Assembly (NCBI GenBank): GCA_947175175.1
Contig: CAMWLV010000030.1
Location: 1-32,234 of the forward strand
Direction: 5' to 3'
Source: an uncultured Lachnospiraceae bacterium
GTDB lineage: Bacteria > Bacillota > Clostridia > Lachnospirales > Lachnospiraceae
DNA length: 32,234 bases
Position numbers and translations under genes: made by a program. Under the pieces are notes generated by a model that was given only the letters and a program-made list of their open reading frames with translations, made no database searches and was not told the origin of the DNA. Position 1 is the stretch's first letter. Each line of letters begins with the position of its first letter. Below, piece by piece: positions 1 through 7,576 of this stretch.

Positions 1-60
1 CAGAATCTCTCCATGATCTCCCATGTGGAAGCGGGGAGTGAAGAAGCAGCATCTGGATAG
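1..60 (+). CDS. 3' end of an unidentified gene (partial)
   Basis: Frame 1 is open from the first base and ends in TAG at 58-60, giving 19 residues rich in Ser, Glu and Ala that end in EEAASG. That is too short to assign a family. The hairpin-rich stretch that follows would fit the 3' end of a transcript. It could equally be a chance open frame at the window edge. Confidence 0.3.
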   Translation, partial: QNLSMISHVEAGSEEAASG

Positions 61-217
61 TATTTACGTAGTTGAGCCAGGACATTTTCCTGGTAGGCGG
101 AGTGACCGCCGGGATTACAAGGTTTCAATAATAAACGCCCCCAATCAAAAAGTCTGCACCGGCCGGAGCCGGAACAAATTGCTTTTATAAATAAGGGTGC
201 GAAGCGCCGCATTTTTT
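61..217 (+). terminator. Gene-free hairpin cluster ending in a terminator-like stem and T-run
   Basis: Four short perfect or near-perfect hairpins lie in a row: CCAGG/CCTGG (77-81 with 89-93), GGCGG/CCGCC (96-100 with 106-110), CCGGC/GCCGG (159-163 with 168-172) and GGTGC/GCGCC (196-200 with 204-208, one G-U pair). The last is followed by a T-run at 212-217. The final stem can act as a rho-independent terminator for the gene ending at 60. The earlier stems suggest a structured 3' UTR or small RNA. No ORF with a ribosome binding site was seen in 61-341. Confidence 0.4.
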
Positions 218-341
218 AGACGGTTTGTCAATAGTTTTTTGAAAAAAGTGGGGAATTTATAAAAATGGAGTCTTGGAAGCCGCATAGAATAAGACTTAGA
301 GATTCCGAGAGTCTATGACAATGAAAGGGAGGGTTAAGGGC

Positions 342-1253
342 ATGGAAAATATAACAACCAAACAGTTTCAATTATTATCGGATAATCAGATTGTATGGGA
401 TTTATTGGTGGAGAATTATGCAGAAAACGGAGTGGCGGCTCCATTTTTTGAATATGCGATCACATCAACATGGTTCGATAAACGTTATCTCTATTTGAAT
501 AGGCTCTGGTTTGATGGGGACAAGGCAGTGGGCATTGTTTTCTATGAAAATCCTTGTACAGATGTATATTTTAGTTTGAGTCATGGATATGAGGAGTTGG
601 CAGATGAGATGATCGAATATGCTGAGAAGTATATGCCGGGAAATGATGAAGAAAAGTCATTGATTTTCAATCCAGTGCAGAAAGCGCTAATGGAAGCTGC
701 CAGGAAGAGAGGATACAGACAAAATTTTGTGAATGAAAGCTATGTTATAGATTTTGGAGCAGCCGCATTAAATGAACCATTACCAGATGGGTTTCATTTT
801 ATAGATCCTGATCATGTAGATCCGGTAAAACTTGCGATTTGCACATGGAAAGGATTTGATCATGAGGACAAGGGACCTTTTGAGAATTGGGAAGCAGAAG
901 ATCCAGGAACATCTTGGAATCCACAAAAAGCATATCTGGGTATTATTAGCGGTGTCATAGCGCCTCCGCCTCACTCTACATATGAATACGATGTAATCAT
1001 TGCAGATGAAAAAGATGAATATGTTTGTTTTTCAGGAATGTGGTGGGTGCCGGAAAATAGGCTTGCGTATGTGGAGCCGCTTTGTACTATTCCAGAGTAT
1101 CGCCATAGGGGATTGGCTTTGGCAGCACTTTCCAAACATTTTGGCAGAATGAAGGAACTAGGAGCTGAATGTATGACCGGAGGAGGAAATGATTTTTATC
1201 GCAGAATTGGATATAATCGCAAGACGCGGTCATATGGATGGAAAAAACAGTGA
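342..1253 (+). CDS. GNAT-family N-acetyltransferase (about 300 aa, C-terminal GNAT fold)
   Basis: Predicted cytoplasmic acetyl-CoA-dependent N-acetyltransferase of 303 residues; the substrate is unknown. The C-terminal third carries the acetyl-CoA binding signature as PEYRHRGLALAAL, after a strand reading YVEPLCTI. It ends with a GNAT-like FYRRIGY segment. The N-terminal two thirds probably form a second, degenerate GNAT-like or substrate-binding domain. The ATG at 342 is preferred over 315 because GGGAGG at 328-333 lies 8 bases upstream of it; the earlier ATG has no such site. The stop overlaps the next gene by 16 bases, implying translational coupling to the nucleotidyltransferase. An acetyltransferase next to a KNTase-like protein resembles small-molecule-modification cassettes, but nothing shows a resistance role. 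Confidence 0.8.
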   Translation: MENITTKQFQLLSDNQIVWDLLVENYAENGVAAPFFEYAITSTWFDKRYLYLNRLWFDGDKAVGIVFYENPCTDVYFSLSHGYEELADEMIEYAEKYMPGNDEEKSLIFNPVQKALMEAARKRGYRQNFVNESYVIDFGAAALNEPLPDGFHFIDPDHVDPVKLAICTWKGFDHEDKGPFENWEAEDPGTSWNPQKAYLGIISGVIAPPPHSTYEYDVIIADEKDEYVCFSGMWWVPENRLAYVEPLCTIPEYRHRGLALAALSKHFGRMKELGAECMTGGGNDFYRRIGYNRKTRSYGWKKQ

Positions 1254-1624
1254 TGATGTATTTAGAAGAGAGAAACCAAAAGATAATAGATGCAGTCATT
1301 AAAAAAGCAAATATTGTGTGTCCGGGTGCCCTTGCCTTAATTGGAATAAACGGTTCATTTATGACGGGTGACTTTTATGAAAAGTCAGATTTAGATCTGC
1401 TCATTCTGATCAATGATGATAGAGGCTGGCAATTGGCATGTACCTTTATACAAGATGACTTACAAGTTGGACATGACATCTACTGTACCACCTGGGAACA
1501 GTTGCAGAAAGATGCCAGATATGAACACCCGAACATTTCCAAGCTTATGGATGCCAAAATAGCAGATGGCGTGGGTTTAATAAAGGGTATCATATTTACA
1601 GTGGCGAATAGAGGGCGGAAATGA
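1238..1624 (+). CDS. KNTase-like nucleotidyltransferase domain protein, probably C-terminally truncated
   Basis: A 128-residue protein with the minimal nucleotidyltransferase core: GSF at about residues 39-41, then SDLDLLILI, which supplies the DxD metal-binding pair expected after the GS motif of this superfamily. A third acidic residue is likely the Asp in VGHDIY. Related bacterial proteins usually carry a further C-terminal helical region after KLMDAKI. Here the frame ends soon after it with a short unlike tail (FTVANRGRK). No continuation was found in the other two frames, so a deletion is more likely than a simple frameshift. The start lies inside the preceding acetyltransferase gene. 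It could also be an antitoxin-like MNT protein, but no HEPN partner is present. Activity is uncertain. Confidence 0.6.
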   Translation: MEKTVMMYLEERNQKIIDAVIKKANIVCPGALALIGINGSFMTGDFYEKSDLDLLILINDDRGWQLACTFIQDDLQVGHDIYCTTWEQLQKDARYEHPNISKLMDAKIADGVGLIKGIIFTVANRGRK

Positions 1625-1630
1625 TATAAT
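1602..1630 (+). promoter_or_regulatory. Extended -10 promoter for the second acetyltransferase gene
   Basis: TATAAT at 1625-1630 is preceded by TG at 1622-1623, giving a TGnTATAAT extended -10. A weak -35 (TGGCGA, 1602-1607) lies 17 bases upstream. It overlaps the 3' end of the nucleotidyltransferase gene and would start transcription near 1637. Confidence 0.55.
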
Positions 1631-1651
1631 CAAAAGCAGAGACTTGTAGGT

Positions 1652-1669
1652 TATGGCACGAATGCCATA
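1652..1669 (+). promoter_or_regulatory. Hairpin in the 5' leader of the second acetyltransferase gene
   Basis: TATGGCA (1652-1658) and TGCCATA (1663-1669) form a perfect 7-bp stem closed by a CGAA loop. It lies between the promoter and the RBS at 1702-1708. No T-run follows, so it is not a terminator. It may stabilise the mRNA 5' end or be a binding site. Confidence 0.4.
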
Positions 1670-1712
1670 GAGAAATCAGATATCTATGATAAAACATAAT
1701 TGGAGGAGAGAT

Positions 1713-2141
1713 ATGGATGAGAATATTTGTGGAGAAGTCAGGCTTGTCGATAATATTTTACAAGCTGATGATTTTGTAAGACTGCGAATCGAAGCGGGAT
1801 TTGCCAAGATACCAGTGGAACATGCCAGGAAGGCTTTGCAAAATGGGCTGATCAATGTTTCTGCAATATATCATGGTGAACTTGTGGGGATGGGGAGACT
1901 TGTTGGAGATGGCGCTATGTACTGGTATCTTCAGGAAATCATCATTTTACCTGAATTTCAACGAAAAGGCATTGGAACGATGATCGTGAATCATTTAGTT
2001 GATTATGTAAAAGCAAATTCTACTACTGGAAAATTTACGACAATCGGAGGTGTTTCTGCGAAAGGGAAAGAGCCATTTTATGAGAAAATGGGATTTGAGA
2101 TCATCTCAAATGGTATGAAAAAGATAATAGAAATGAATTAA
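1713..2141 (+). CDS. GNAT-family N-acetyltransferase (142 aa)
   Basis: A compact single-domain acetyltransferase. The core LPEFQRKGIGTMIVNHLV at about residues 85-102 is a textbook acetyl-CoA pyrophosphate loop (Q/RxxGxG/A). It follows the strand LVGMGRLVGDGAMYWYLQEI and is followed by FYEKMGFE, the usual GNAT C-terminal strand-turn. The acceptor substrate is unknown. The ATG at 1713 has a strong GGAGGA site at 1702-1708; the in-frame ATG at 1686 has none. It has its own extended -10 promoter and is followed 40 bases later by a VOC-fold gene, so the two probably form a short transcript. Confidence 0.85.
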   Translation: MDENICGEVRLVDNILQADDFVRLRIEAGFAKIPVEHARKALQNGLINVSAIYHGELVGMGRLVGDGAMYWYLQEIIILPEFQRKGIGTMIVNHLVDYVKANSTTGKFTTIGGVSAKGKEPFYEKMGFEIISNGMKKIIEMN

Positions 2142-2181
2142 AAAGAGTTAGATGCAACTAATAGTGATTGTGGAGGTATAT

Positions 2182-2535
2182 ATGCGATTAGGAGAAGTTG
2201 GTTTATTAACAAATGATGTTGTTAAATTAGCAGATTTTTATAAAGCAATGCTTGAAACAGATAATGGCAGTAATGATGAGGTACATCAGACGATCATTGC
2301 GGAAGAGACGATGCTGACAATTTATAATGATGGTTCCCTGAAAAATAATGATAATCAAAATATGTGTATTGCGTTTACTGTAGACAATATCGAGAAAGAG
2401 TATCATAAAGTTTTAGCATTAGGGGCAGACATTATTGAAAAACCAACGAAACGTCCGTGGGGTGCTGTAAACATGAGTTTTTATGACCCTGATAGAAATG
2501 TGATATATTTAAGGAGTTTTTCGTCAGATAATTAA
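2182..2535 (+). CDS. VOC-superfamily (glyoxalase/bleomycin-resistance-like) protein
   Basis: A 117-residue protein with the vicinal-oxygen-chelate repeat pattern. The N-terminal half has VVKLADFYKAML, the helix after the first strand. The C-terminal half has CIAFTVDNIEKEYHKVLALGADIIEKPTKRPWG, then FYDPDRNVIYL, the typical second beta-alpha-beta-beta-beta module. Members bind or transform small molecules, some with a divalent metal; the ligand here cannot be told. The ATG at 2182 follows TGGAGG (2171-2176), so the upstream in-frame ATG at 2152 is not favoured. It probably lies on the transcript of the preceding acetyltransferase. Confidence 0.8.
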   Translation: MRLGEVGLLTNDVVKLADFYKAMLETDNGSNDEVHQTIIAEETMLTIYNDGSLKNNDNQNMCIAFTVDNIEKEYHKVLALGADIIEKPTKRPWGAVNMSFYDPDRNVIYLRSFSSDN

Positions 2536-2543
2536 ATCATTAG

Positions 2544-2980
2544 GGGGAAGGATATTTCACGTGTAATAGGATCGCAGCGGCTTTTTGGTATCGTCATGAA
2601 TTGGAACAGGAATTTGGAAAGCAGATATTTGCTCATATTGACCAGCACAGGGCAGCAGAAAAATCTGATAGTACGAGACTGCAGTCGGAAGAATCTGTAT
2701 TAAAACTGCAATACAGAAAATTGATGGCAAAGGGTAGCCGTGATGAAGAAGCACTGTATAAAGTATTCCGAAAGTTGATAGAGATCCGCTGTGAGCTTGC
2801 AGACAGCCTTGGTTATAACAGCTGCATGGTCAGACCATATGAGTCTGACTATGCAGCGAAGGAGGAAGTAAATCTTATCTGGAATTATTGGAAACCGTTC
2901 ATTTGTCGAATCCATTTACTGGAAACACAGTAGAAGATATCTGCTGTCCTGTTGTTGATGAGTTGTATAGTCTTTTATGA
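2544..2980 (+). pseudogene. Decayed fragment of an M3-family oligoendopeptidase (PepF-like)
   Basis: An open stretch reading WYRHELEQEFGKQIF, then LQSEESVLKLQYRKLMA, then LIEIRCELADSLGY resembles the N-terminal helical domain of M3 oligoendopeptidases. In those proteins a similar order (GxxLF, LxxExxLxxxYxKL, LVxxRxxxAxxLGY) occurs, but with more sequence between the last two blocks. There is no ATG or RBS for this frame, which opens right after an in-frame TAG at 2541. The frame closes at 2931-2933. A -1 or +2 shift then gives VEDICCPVVDELYSLL ending at 2978-2980, which matches the next expected M3 segment. The HExxH catalytic domain is absent. It is therefore read as a remnant with an internal deletion and a frameshift. 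The family call rests on recalled motifs, not on an alignment. Confidence 0.5.
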
Positions 2981-3035
2981 GGAGCAAATTTCTCAGAAAG
3001 ATGGTTTCAAAATTGCGGAGTTCCAGATGGCTTTT

Positions 3036-4808
3036 TCAGTTACAGGCATTGTTGTCGCGTATCAGCGCAATCAGTTCATCGGGGTTCATTTCGCCCATAT
3101 CCTGTTTTGCGGCATCGGCATCACGTTGTCTGACAGAGATTGTATTGTTCGTCTGCTCTTTTTCTCCGATTATGATTATATAAGGTACTTTGTCAAGCTG
3201 TGCCTCACGAATCTTATACCCCAGCTTTTCATCTCTTGTATCTACTTCCACGCGGATTCCGGCGGATTGCAATGTTTCCAGAATCTTGTCAGCATATGAA
3301 AGATATCGGTCGGAGACAGGCAGCAGCTTGACTTGTACAGGAGATAGCCACACAGGGAATTTTCCGGCATAGTGCTCAATTAATATTCCGATAAAACGTT
3401 CAATAGAACCAAATATAACGCGGTGAATCATAATCGGCTGATGCCGCTCACCGTCAGCGCCAATGTACTCAGCACCAAAGCGCTGCGGCAGCTGGAAATC
3501 AAGCTGAATCGTCCCGCACTGCCAAGTGCGTCCGATGGAGTCCTTTAGGTGGAAATCAAGCTTTGGACCATAAAATGCGCCGTCGCCCTCGTTTACCGAA
3601 TAAGGAATATCCATAGAATCCATAGCATTTCGCAGCGCCCGTGTCGCCAGCTCCCAATCCCCGGCGCTTCCGATACTGTTTTCCGGCTGTGTGGACAATT
3701 CTACATGATAGTCAAAACCAAATTTTTTATATACGTTATCGATCAGTCTGGCAACGCCTTTAATTTCATCAATAACCTGTTCCTGTGTCATAAAAATATG
3801 GGCGTCGTCTTGCATAAACTCTCGCACGCGCATCAGACCATGCAGCTGGCCGGATTTCTCGTTGCGGTGCACAAGTCCGAGTTCCGCCAGACGTAAGGGC
3901 AGTTCGCGGTAAGAGTGTGGTGTTTGTTTATAGACCAGCATTCCTCCGGGACAGCTCATAGGTTTGATGGCGTATTCTGTGTTGTCGACCACTGTCGTAT
4001 ACATGATCTCCTTGTAATGTTCCCAGTGCCCCGATGTTTCCCATAGCTGCTGGTTTAACATGATCGGTGTGGATATTTCCTGATATCCGCTTTTTTGATG
4101 CAGCTTTCGCCAGTAATCGATCAGCAGGTTTTTCAGGACGATTCCTTTTGGCAGGAAAAATGGAAGACCAGCGCCTTCTTCGAATAGGGCAAAGATGCCG
4201 AGTTCCTTGCCAAGTTTGCGGTGATCCCTCAATTTTGCCTCCTCCAGCATCAACAGATATTCCTCTAATTGAGCGGCCTTGGGGAAGGAAATCCCGTAGA
4301 TGCGCGTCAGCATTTTGTTGTGTTCGTCGCCTCTCCAGTACGCTCCGGCGACGGACAGGAGCTTGACTGCCTTGATCTGGCAAGTGTTTGTGATATGCGG
4401 ACCTGCACAGAACTCGGCATACCCGCCCTGCCTGTAAAAGCTGATCTTTTCGTCGGACGGCAGGTTTTGTATCAGCTCTGATTTGTATTGCTCCCCGCGT
4501 TCCTGCATGTAGGCGAGTGCGTCCTCCTTTGTAAGTTCATAGACTTGCAGGGAGAGGGAGTCCTTTATGATTTTTTTCATCTCTGCCTCAATTGTGTGCA
4601 GGTGTTCTTCTGTAAAGGAAAAGTCAAAGTCGAAATCGTAGTAAAATCCGTTCTCAATCGCTGGACCGATTGCGCATTTTGTATTCGGGTACAGATGCTT
4701 TACCGCCTGCGCCAGCACATGTGCGCTTGTATGCCAGAATGCCTTTTTCCCCTCTGGTTCTTCAAAACTTTTTTCCACAATTTCACCGTTTTTTAGCAAT
4801 ACTTTCAT
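3036..4808 (-). CDS. thrS: Threonyl-tRNA synthetase (short form lacking most of the TGS domain)
   Basis: A 590-residue class II synthetase charging tRNA-Thr. The editing domain is intact, with HTSAH (His26, His30) and CAGPH (Cys134, His138). The catalytic core has zinc ligands Cys286 (MSCPGG), His337 (DDAHIF) and His462 (MIHRVIFGS), with motif 2 around VHRNEKSG and motif 3 around FGSIERFIG. The anticodon-binding domain follows (SPVQVKLLPVSDRY onward). ThrS proteins are usually about 640 residues with a roughly 60-residue TGS domain in front. Here only about 20 residues precede the editing domain, so TGS is missing or vestigial. The ATG at 4806-4808 has an AAGGAGG site just upstream. Expression is controlled by the T-box leader. 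No clear terminator lies between its stop and the converging pseudogene. Confidence 0.97.
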   Translation of the reverse strand: MKVLLKNGEIVEKSFEEPEGKKAFWHTSAHVLAQAVKHLYPNTKCAIGPAIENGFYYDFDFDFSFTEEHLHTIEAEMKKIIKDSLSLQVYELTKEDALAYMQERGEQYKSELIQNLPSDEKISFYRQGGYAEFCAGPHITNTCQIKAVKLLSVAGAYWRGDEHNKMLTRIYGISFPKAAQLEEYLLMLEEAKLRDHRKLGKELGIFALFEEGAGLPFFLPKGIVLKNLLIDYWRKLHQKSGYQEISTPIMLNQQLWETSGHWEHYKEIMYTTVVDNTEYAIKPMSCPGGMLVYKQTPHSYRELPLRLAELGLVHRNEKSGQLHGLMRVREFMQDDAHIFMTQEQVIDEIKGVARLIDNVYKKFGFDYHVELSTQPENSIGSAGDWELATRALRNAMDSMDIPYSVNEGDGAFYGPKLDFHLKDSIGRTWQCGTIQLDFQLPQRFGAEYIGADGERHQPIMIHRVIFGSIERFIGILIEHYAGKFPVWLSPVQVKLLPVSDRYLSYADKILETLQSAGIRVEVDTRDEKLGYKIREAQLDKVPYIIIIGEKEQTNNTISVRQRDADAAKQDMGEMNPDELIALIRDNNACN

Positions 4809-4868
4809 AAAATGTTACCTCCTTGTTTTTTGAATCGTATTTCAAAGTAAATCGTAAGATAACAACAT

Positions 4869-4912
4869 AAGAAAAGCACCCATAAGACCACAAATAATCG
4901 TCTTAAGGGTGC
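4869..4912 (-). terminator. T-box-controlled intrinsic terminator of thrS
   Basis: On the minus strand GCACCCTTAAGAC (4912-4900) pairs with GTCTTATGGGTGC (4888-4876), with a one-base asymmetry, followed by TTTTCTT (4875-4869). The 5' arm lies just after the T-box sequence, as required for the mutually exclusive antiterminator. Confidence 0.9.
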
Positions 4913-5130
4913 ATATGCACGGTTCCACCTTAACTTTTCACTTCAGATTCCATCAAATCCTATCCTTTAACGCAGGCGTACGGTAACGCTTACATGGATG
5001 ATCGTATCATTCAGGGGTGTTTTCAGCGTTACAGCTCGGGAATGGTTTTCGTCTATTGTCCTCATAAATGGCTTCCACCAAACGCCATTCTCTCTGGATG
5101 ATTTCACATAAACTACTCTTTCCGTCGTCG
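4869..5130 (-). promoter_or_regulatory. T-box riboswitch (tRNA-Thr) upstream of thrS
   Basis: Read on the minus strand, the conserved T-box AAGGTGGAACCGTGC lies at 4931-4917 and pairs with the acceptor end of uncharged tRNA. Upstream is a Stem I region with AGAGAGAATGG, the usual distal-bulge sequence. A specifier-loop context GAAAACCA carries the Thr codon ACC (forward 5044-5046). Downstream is a terminator stem (4912-4876) with its T-run. Uncharged tRNA-Thr binding would favour the antiterminator and allow thrS transcription. The boundaries are approximate. Confidence 0.93.
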
Positions 5131-5152
5131 CTTTTCTTATATTGTTATGGAT

Positions 5153-5181
5153 AAGATAGCAGATTTTGTGCCTGTTGTCAA
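5153..5181 (-). promoter_or_regulatory. Promoter of the thrS T-box transcript
   Basis: On the minus strand a perfect TTGACA (5181-5176) is separated by 17 bases from TATCTT (5158-5153). A TGC just before it makes an extended -10. Transcription would start near 5147, at the 5' side of the T-box leader. Confidence 0.75.
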
Positions 5182-5201
5182 CAGAAAAATTTTAACAGGA
5201 T

Positions 5202-5230
5202 TTGACAGGAGTGCGCCGACGTGTTACGGT
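5202..5230 (+). promoter_or_regulatory. Promoter of the CPBP-MATE operon
   Basis: TTGACA at 5202-5207 is followed after 17 bases by TACGGT (5225-5230). TG at 5222-5223 gives an extended -10. It lies back to back with the thrS promoter about 20 bases away. Confidence 0.6.
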
Positions 5231-5275
5231 ATAGAAAGTGGATTTATTTGCATGAAGAAGAGATGGAGGTTGGAA

Positions 5276-6136
5276 ATGGATTATAATCAAGAAGAGGCAG
5301 AAGCCGGAAAAAAGTTCCAGGAGGGGATTCTTGTAAGTTTTGCGATCATGGAATTGTTTATGTTACTGCAAATACTGGTGGGTATTGTAGGTGCAACGGC
5401 GACAATGACAGCGTACATGGTGCAGACAGGCAGTGATATGAACCATGCCCAATATGCTCTGGAGCGTATTATGATGAACAGTAGATATCAGATCATACTG
5501 TTGGTTGTAGCAACATTTGTGTCAGCAGTCTTTTCGGTGCCCGCGTACTGGATCATCTGGGGCAGGAAGAAAACAGCACAGGACAAGCAGTATTTCAGGG
5601 AGAAGGTGCTCAGGATCAAACCATTTGCGATGATTGTCATAGCGTCCTGCGGACTCTATTATCTGGCGTTGCTGATCGTGGCAGTGATCGCGGTTGTAAG
5701 CCCTGAGACGATGGAGAGTTACACGGATATGATGGATACAACATTTGGTGAAAGCCAGGCACTGGCAATGCTGGCGGCAGTGATATTGGCGCCCATCAAT
5801 GAGGAATGCATCATGAGGGGGCTGATCCTTAAGAATCTGCAGCGTTTTTTTTCGACACCTGTCGTGGTTATCATACAGGCAGTGCTGTTTGGAATAATTC
5901 ATGCAAACTTGGTGCAGGGACTTTACGTGCTTCCCGTCGGGGCGGCACTTGGATATGTGGCGATTAAGAGCAGGTCGGTGCTCCCGTCAATATTTATGCA
6001 CCTGTTTTACAATACACTTTCTTTTACGGTGGTATTGCTTCCGGAGGTCTGCCAGACGGGCCTTTTCGCAATTGGCACAGTAGTGGTGAGCGCAGTGGCA
6101 GTATGGTTTATGGGAAGGACAGAGAGGACGATATGA
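5276..6136 (+). CDS. CPBP-family intramembrane metalloprotease
   Basis: A polytopic membrane protein of 286 residues with the three CPBP/Abi motifs: EECIMR (Glu176, Glu177, Arg181), then IIHAN (His209), then HLFYN (His242, Asn246). In characterised members (Rce1-type) these line an intramembrane active site. Bacterial members include bacteriocin-immunity and peptide-maturation proteins; the substrate here is unknown. The ATG at 5276 is chosen for GGAGG at 5265-5269; an in-frame ATG at 5252 would add 8 basic residues. Its stop codon overlaps the start of the MATE gene (ATGA), so the two proteins are probably co-translated. Confidence 0.87.
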   Translation: MDYNQEEAEAGKKFQEGILVSFAIMELFMLLQILVGIVGATATMTAYMVQTGSDMNHAQYALERIMMNSRYQIILLVVATFVSAVFSVPAYWIIWGRKKTAQDKQYFREKVLRIKPFAMIVIASCGLYYLALLIVAVIAVVSPETMESYTDMMDTTFGESQALAMLAAVILAPINEECIMRGLILKNLQRFFSTPVVVIIQAVLFGIIHANLVQGLYVLPVGAALGYVAIKSRSVLPSIFMHLFYNTLSFTVVLLPEVCQTGLFAIGTVVVSAVAVWFMGRTERTI

Positions 6137-7521
6137 GCAGAGCAAAAACAGATAATCGAACAGCAATCTTTGAGAGTGTACCGATACCAAAGGCGGTAGC
6201 GCTTCTGTGTGTTCCCACGATCGTCAGTTCACTTGTGATGGTGCTCTACAATCTGGCGGATACTTATTTTGTCGGGATATTGAATGATCCTGTACAGAAT
6301 GCGGCAGTGACGCTTGCGGGACCTGTGTTGTTGGCATTCAATGCGATCAACAACCTGTTTGGTGTGGGATGTTCGAGTATGATGAGCAGGGCGCTGGGAC
6401 GCAAGGATTACGATACTGTGCATAGAACCTCTGCTTTTGGATTTTACTGCGCGGCGGTGTGCGGCGTGTTGTTTTCGCTTGGATGCACGGTTGGAAAGTC
6501 TTCTCTGCTGGCACTGTTGGGAGCAGACGAAGTCACAATACAGGCGACGTCAGATTATATGAGGTGGACTGTTACCTGCGGTGCAGTGCCGGCGATTCTG
6601 AATGTGGTTATGGCGAACATGGTGCGTGCCGAGGGCTCTGCATTCCATGCCAGTATTGGAACCATGAGCGGGTGTCTCCTGAATATTGTGCTGGATCCGA
6701 TCTTTATACTGCCGTGGGGATTGAACATGGGTGCAGCAGGTGCGGGACTTGCAACCTTCCTCTCAAACTGCGTGGCATGTTTGTATTTCTTTGTATTATT
6801 ATATGTTAGGAGAGAAAGTACTTATGTCTGTATCCGACCGAGTAAGTTTTGCTTGAGAAGTGCGATCGTGCTTGGGGTGTGCGGTGTTGGAATCCCGGCA
6901 TCGATACAGAATCTTCTGAATGTGACCGGAATGACGATCCTGAACAATTTTACTTCTGTATTTGGCGCGGATGCAGTAGCGGCGATAGGAATCACTCAGA
7001 AAATATACATGGTTCCGATGTATGTCTGCATGGGAATGTCGCAGGGAATCATGCCGCTGGTCAGCTACAACTATGCCAGCGGAAACCAGAAGAGGATGAG
7101 GGCAGCAGTTGTCTTTACAGGGGGGATCAGCATAGGGTTTATCACAGCCGCATCACTGTTCTTCTATGTGGGGGCAGAAGGTGTTGTGCGCTTTTTTATG
7201 GACAATCCGTCTATCATTGCGTATGGGATCCGTTTTTTGAGGGGATTTTGTCTCGGGCTGCCATTCTTGTGTATGGATTTTCTGGCAGTTGGGGTTTTTC
7301 AGGCACTCGGGTATGGGAAAAATGCGCTTGTGTTTGCCATCATGAGAAAAATCGTATTGGAGATACCGGCTCTGTATCTCTTGAATCATCTGTTTCCATT
7401 GTACGGACTTGCCTATGCGCAGTTTGCCGCGGAGTTCGTGCTTGCGGTCGCGGCGGTGGCAGAGCTGCTTTTGATATTCCGCAGATTAGGCAGGAAAACA
7501 GAGTATGTTGATGATGTTTAG
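6133..7521 (+). CDS. MATE-family multidrug/toxin efflux protein
   Basis: A 462-residue, predicted 12-helix cation-coupled antiporter. The N-terminus reads IPKAVALLCVPTIVSSLVMVLYNLADTYFVG, the usual MATE TM1 with the DTYFVG loop. The second half repeats the fold after the cytoplasmic break near 6830, with ASIQNLLNVTGMTILNNF and GITQKIYMVPMY. It likely exports cationic or aromatic compounds in exchange for Na+ or H+. The start overlaps the CPBP stop by one base pair of codons (ATGA). A 28-bp palindrome lies right after the stop. The family is secure; the substrate is not. Confidence 0.93.
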   Translation: MSRAKTDNRTAIFESVPIPKAVALLCVPTIVSSLVMVLYNLADTYFVGILNDPVQNAAVTLAGPVLLAFNAINNLFGVGCSSMMSRALGRKDYDTVHRTSAFGFYCAAVCGVLFSLGCTVGKSSLLALLGADEVTIQATSDYMRWTVTCGAVPAILNVVMANMVRAEGSAFHASIGTMSGCLLNIVLDPIFILPWGLNMGAAGAGLATFLSNCVACLYFFVLLYVRRESTYVCIRPSKFCLRSAIVLGVCGVGIPASIQNLLNVTGMTILNNFTSVFGADAVAAIGITQKIYMVPMYVCMGMSQGIMPLVSYNYASGNQKRMRAAVVFTGGISIGFITAASLFFYVGAEGVVRFFMDNPSIIAYGIRFLRGFCLGLPFLCMDFLAVGVFQALGYGKNALVFAIMRKIVLEIPALYLLNHLFPLYGLAYAQFAAEFVLAVAAVAELLLIFRRLGRKTEYVDDV

Positions 7522-7524
7522 GTA

Positions 7525-7552
7525 ATGAATAATATTCATGAATATTATTCAT
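7525..7552. repeat. Perfect 28-bp palindrome between the MATE gene and cvfB
   Basis: Bases 7525-7552 equal their own reverse complement over all 28 positions (half-site ATGAATAATATTCA). It begins 4 bases after the MATE stop and ends 25 bases before the cvfB start. No T-run follows. It may be an operator for cvfB or an mRNA hairpin separating the two genes. Confidence 0.9.
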
Positions 7553-7576
7553 GGATAATATGGAGGATATAAGAAT

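Noticed and set aside
6849-7511. 220-codon + frame within the first MATE gene
   Set aside because: Out of frame with the MATE protein and rich in Cys/Arg/Ser; an overlapping shadow.
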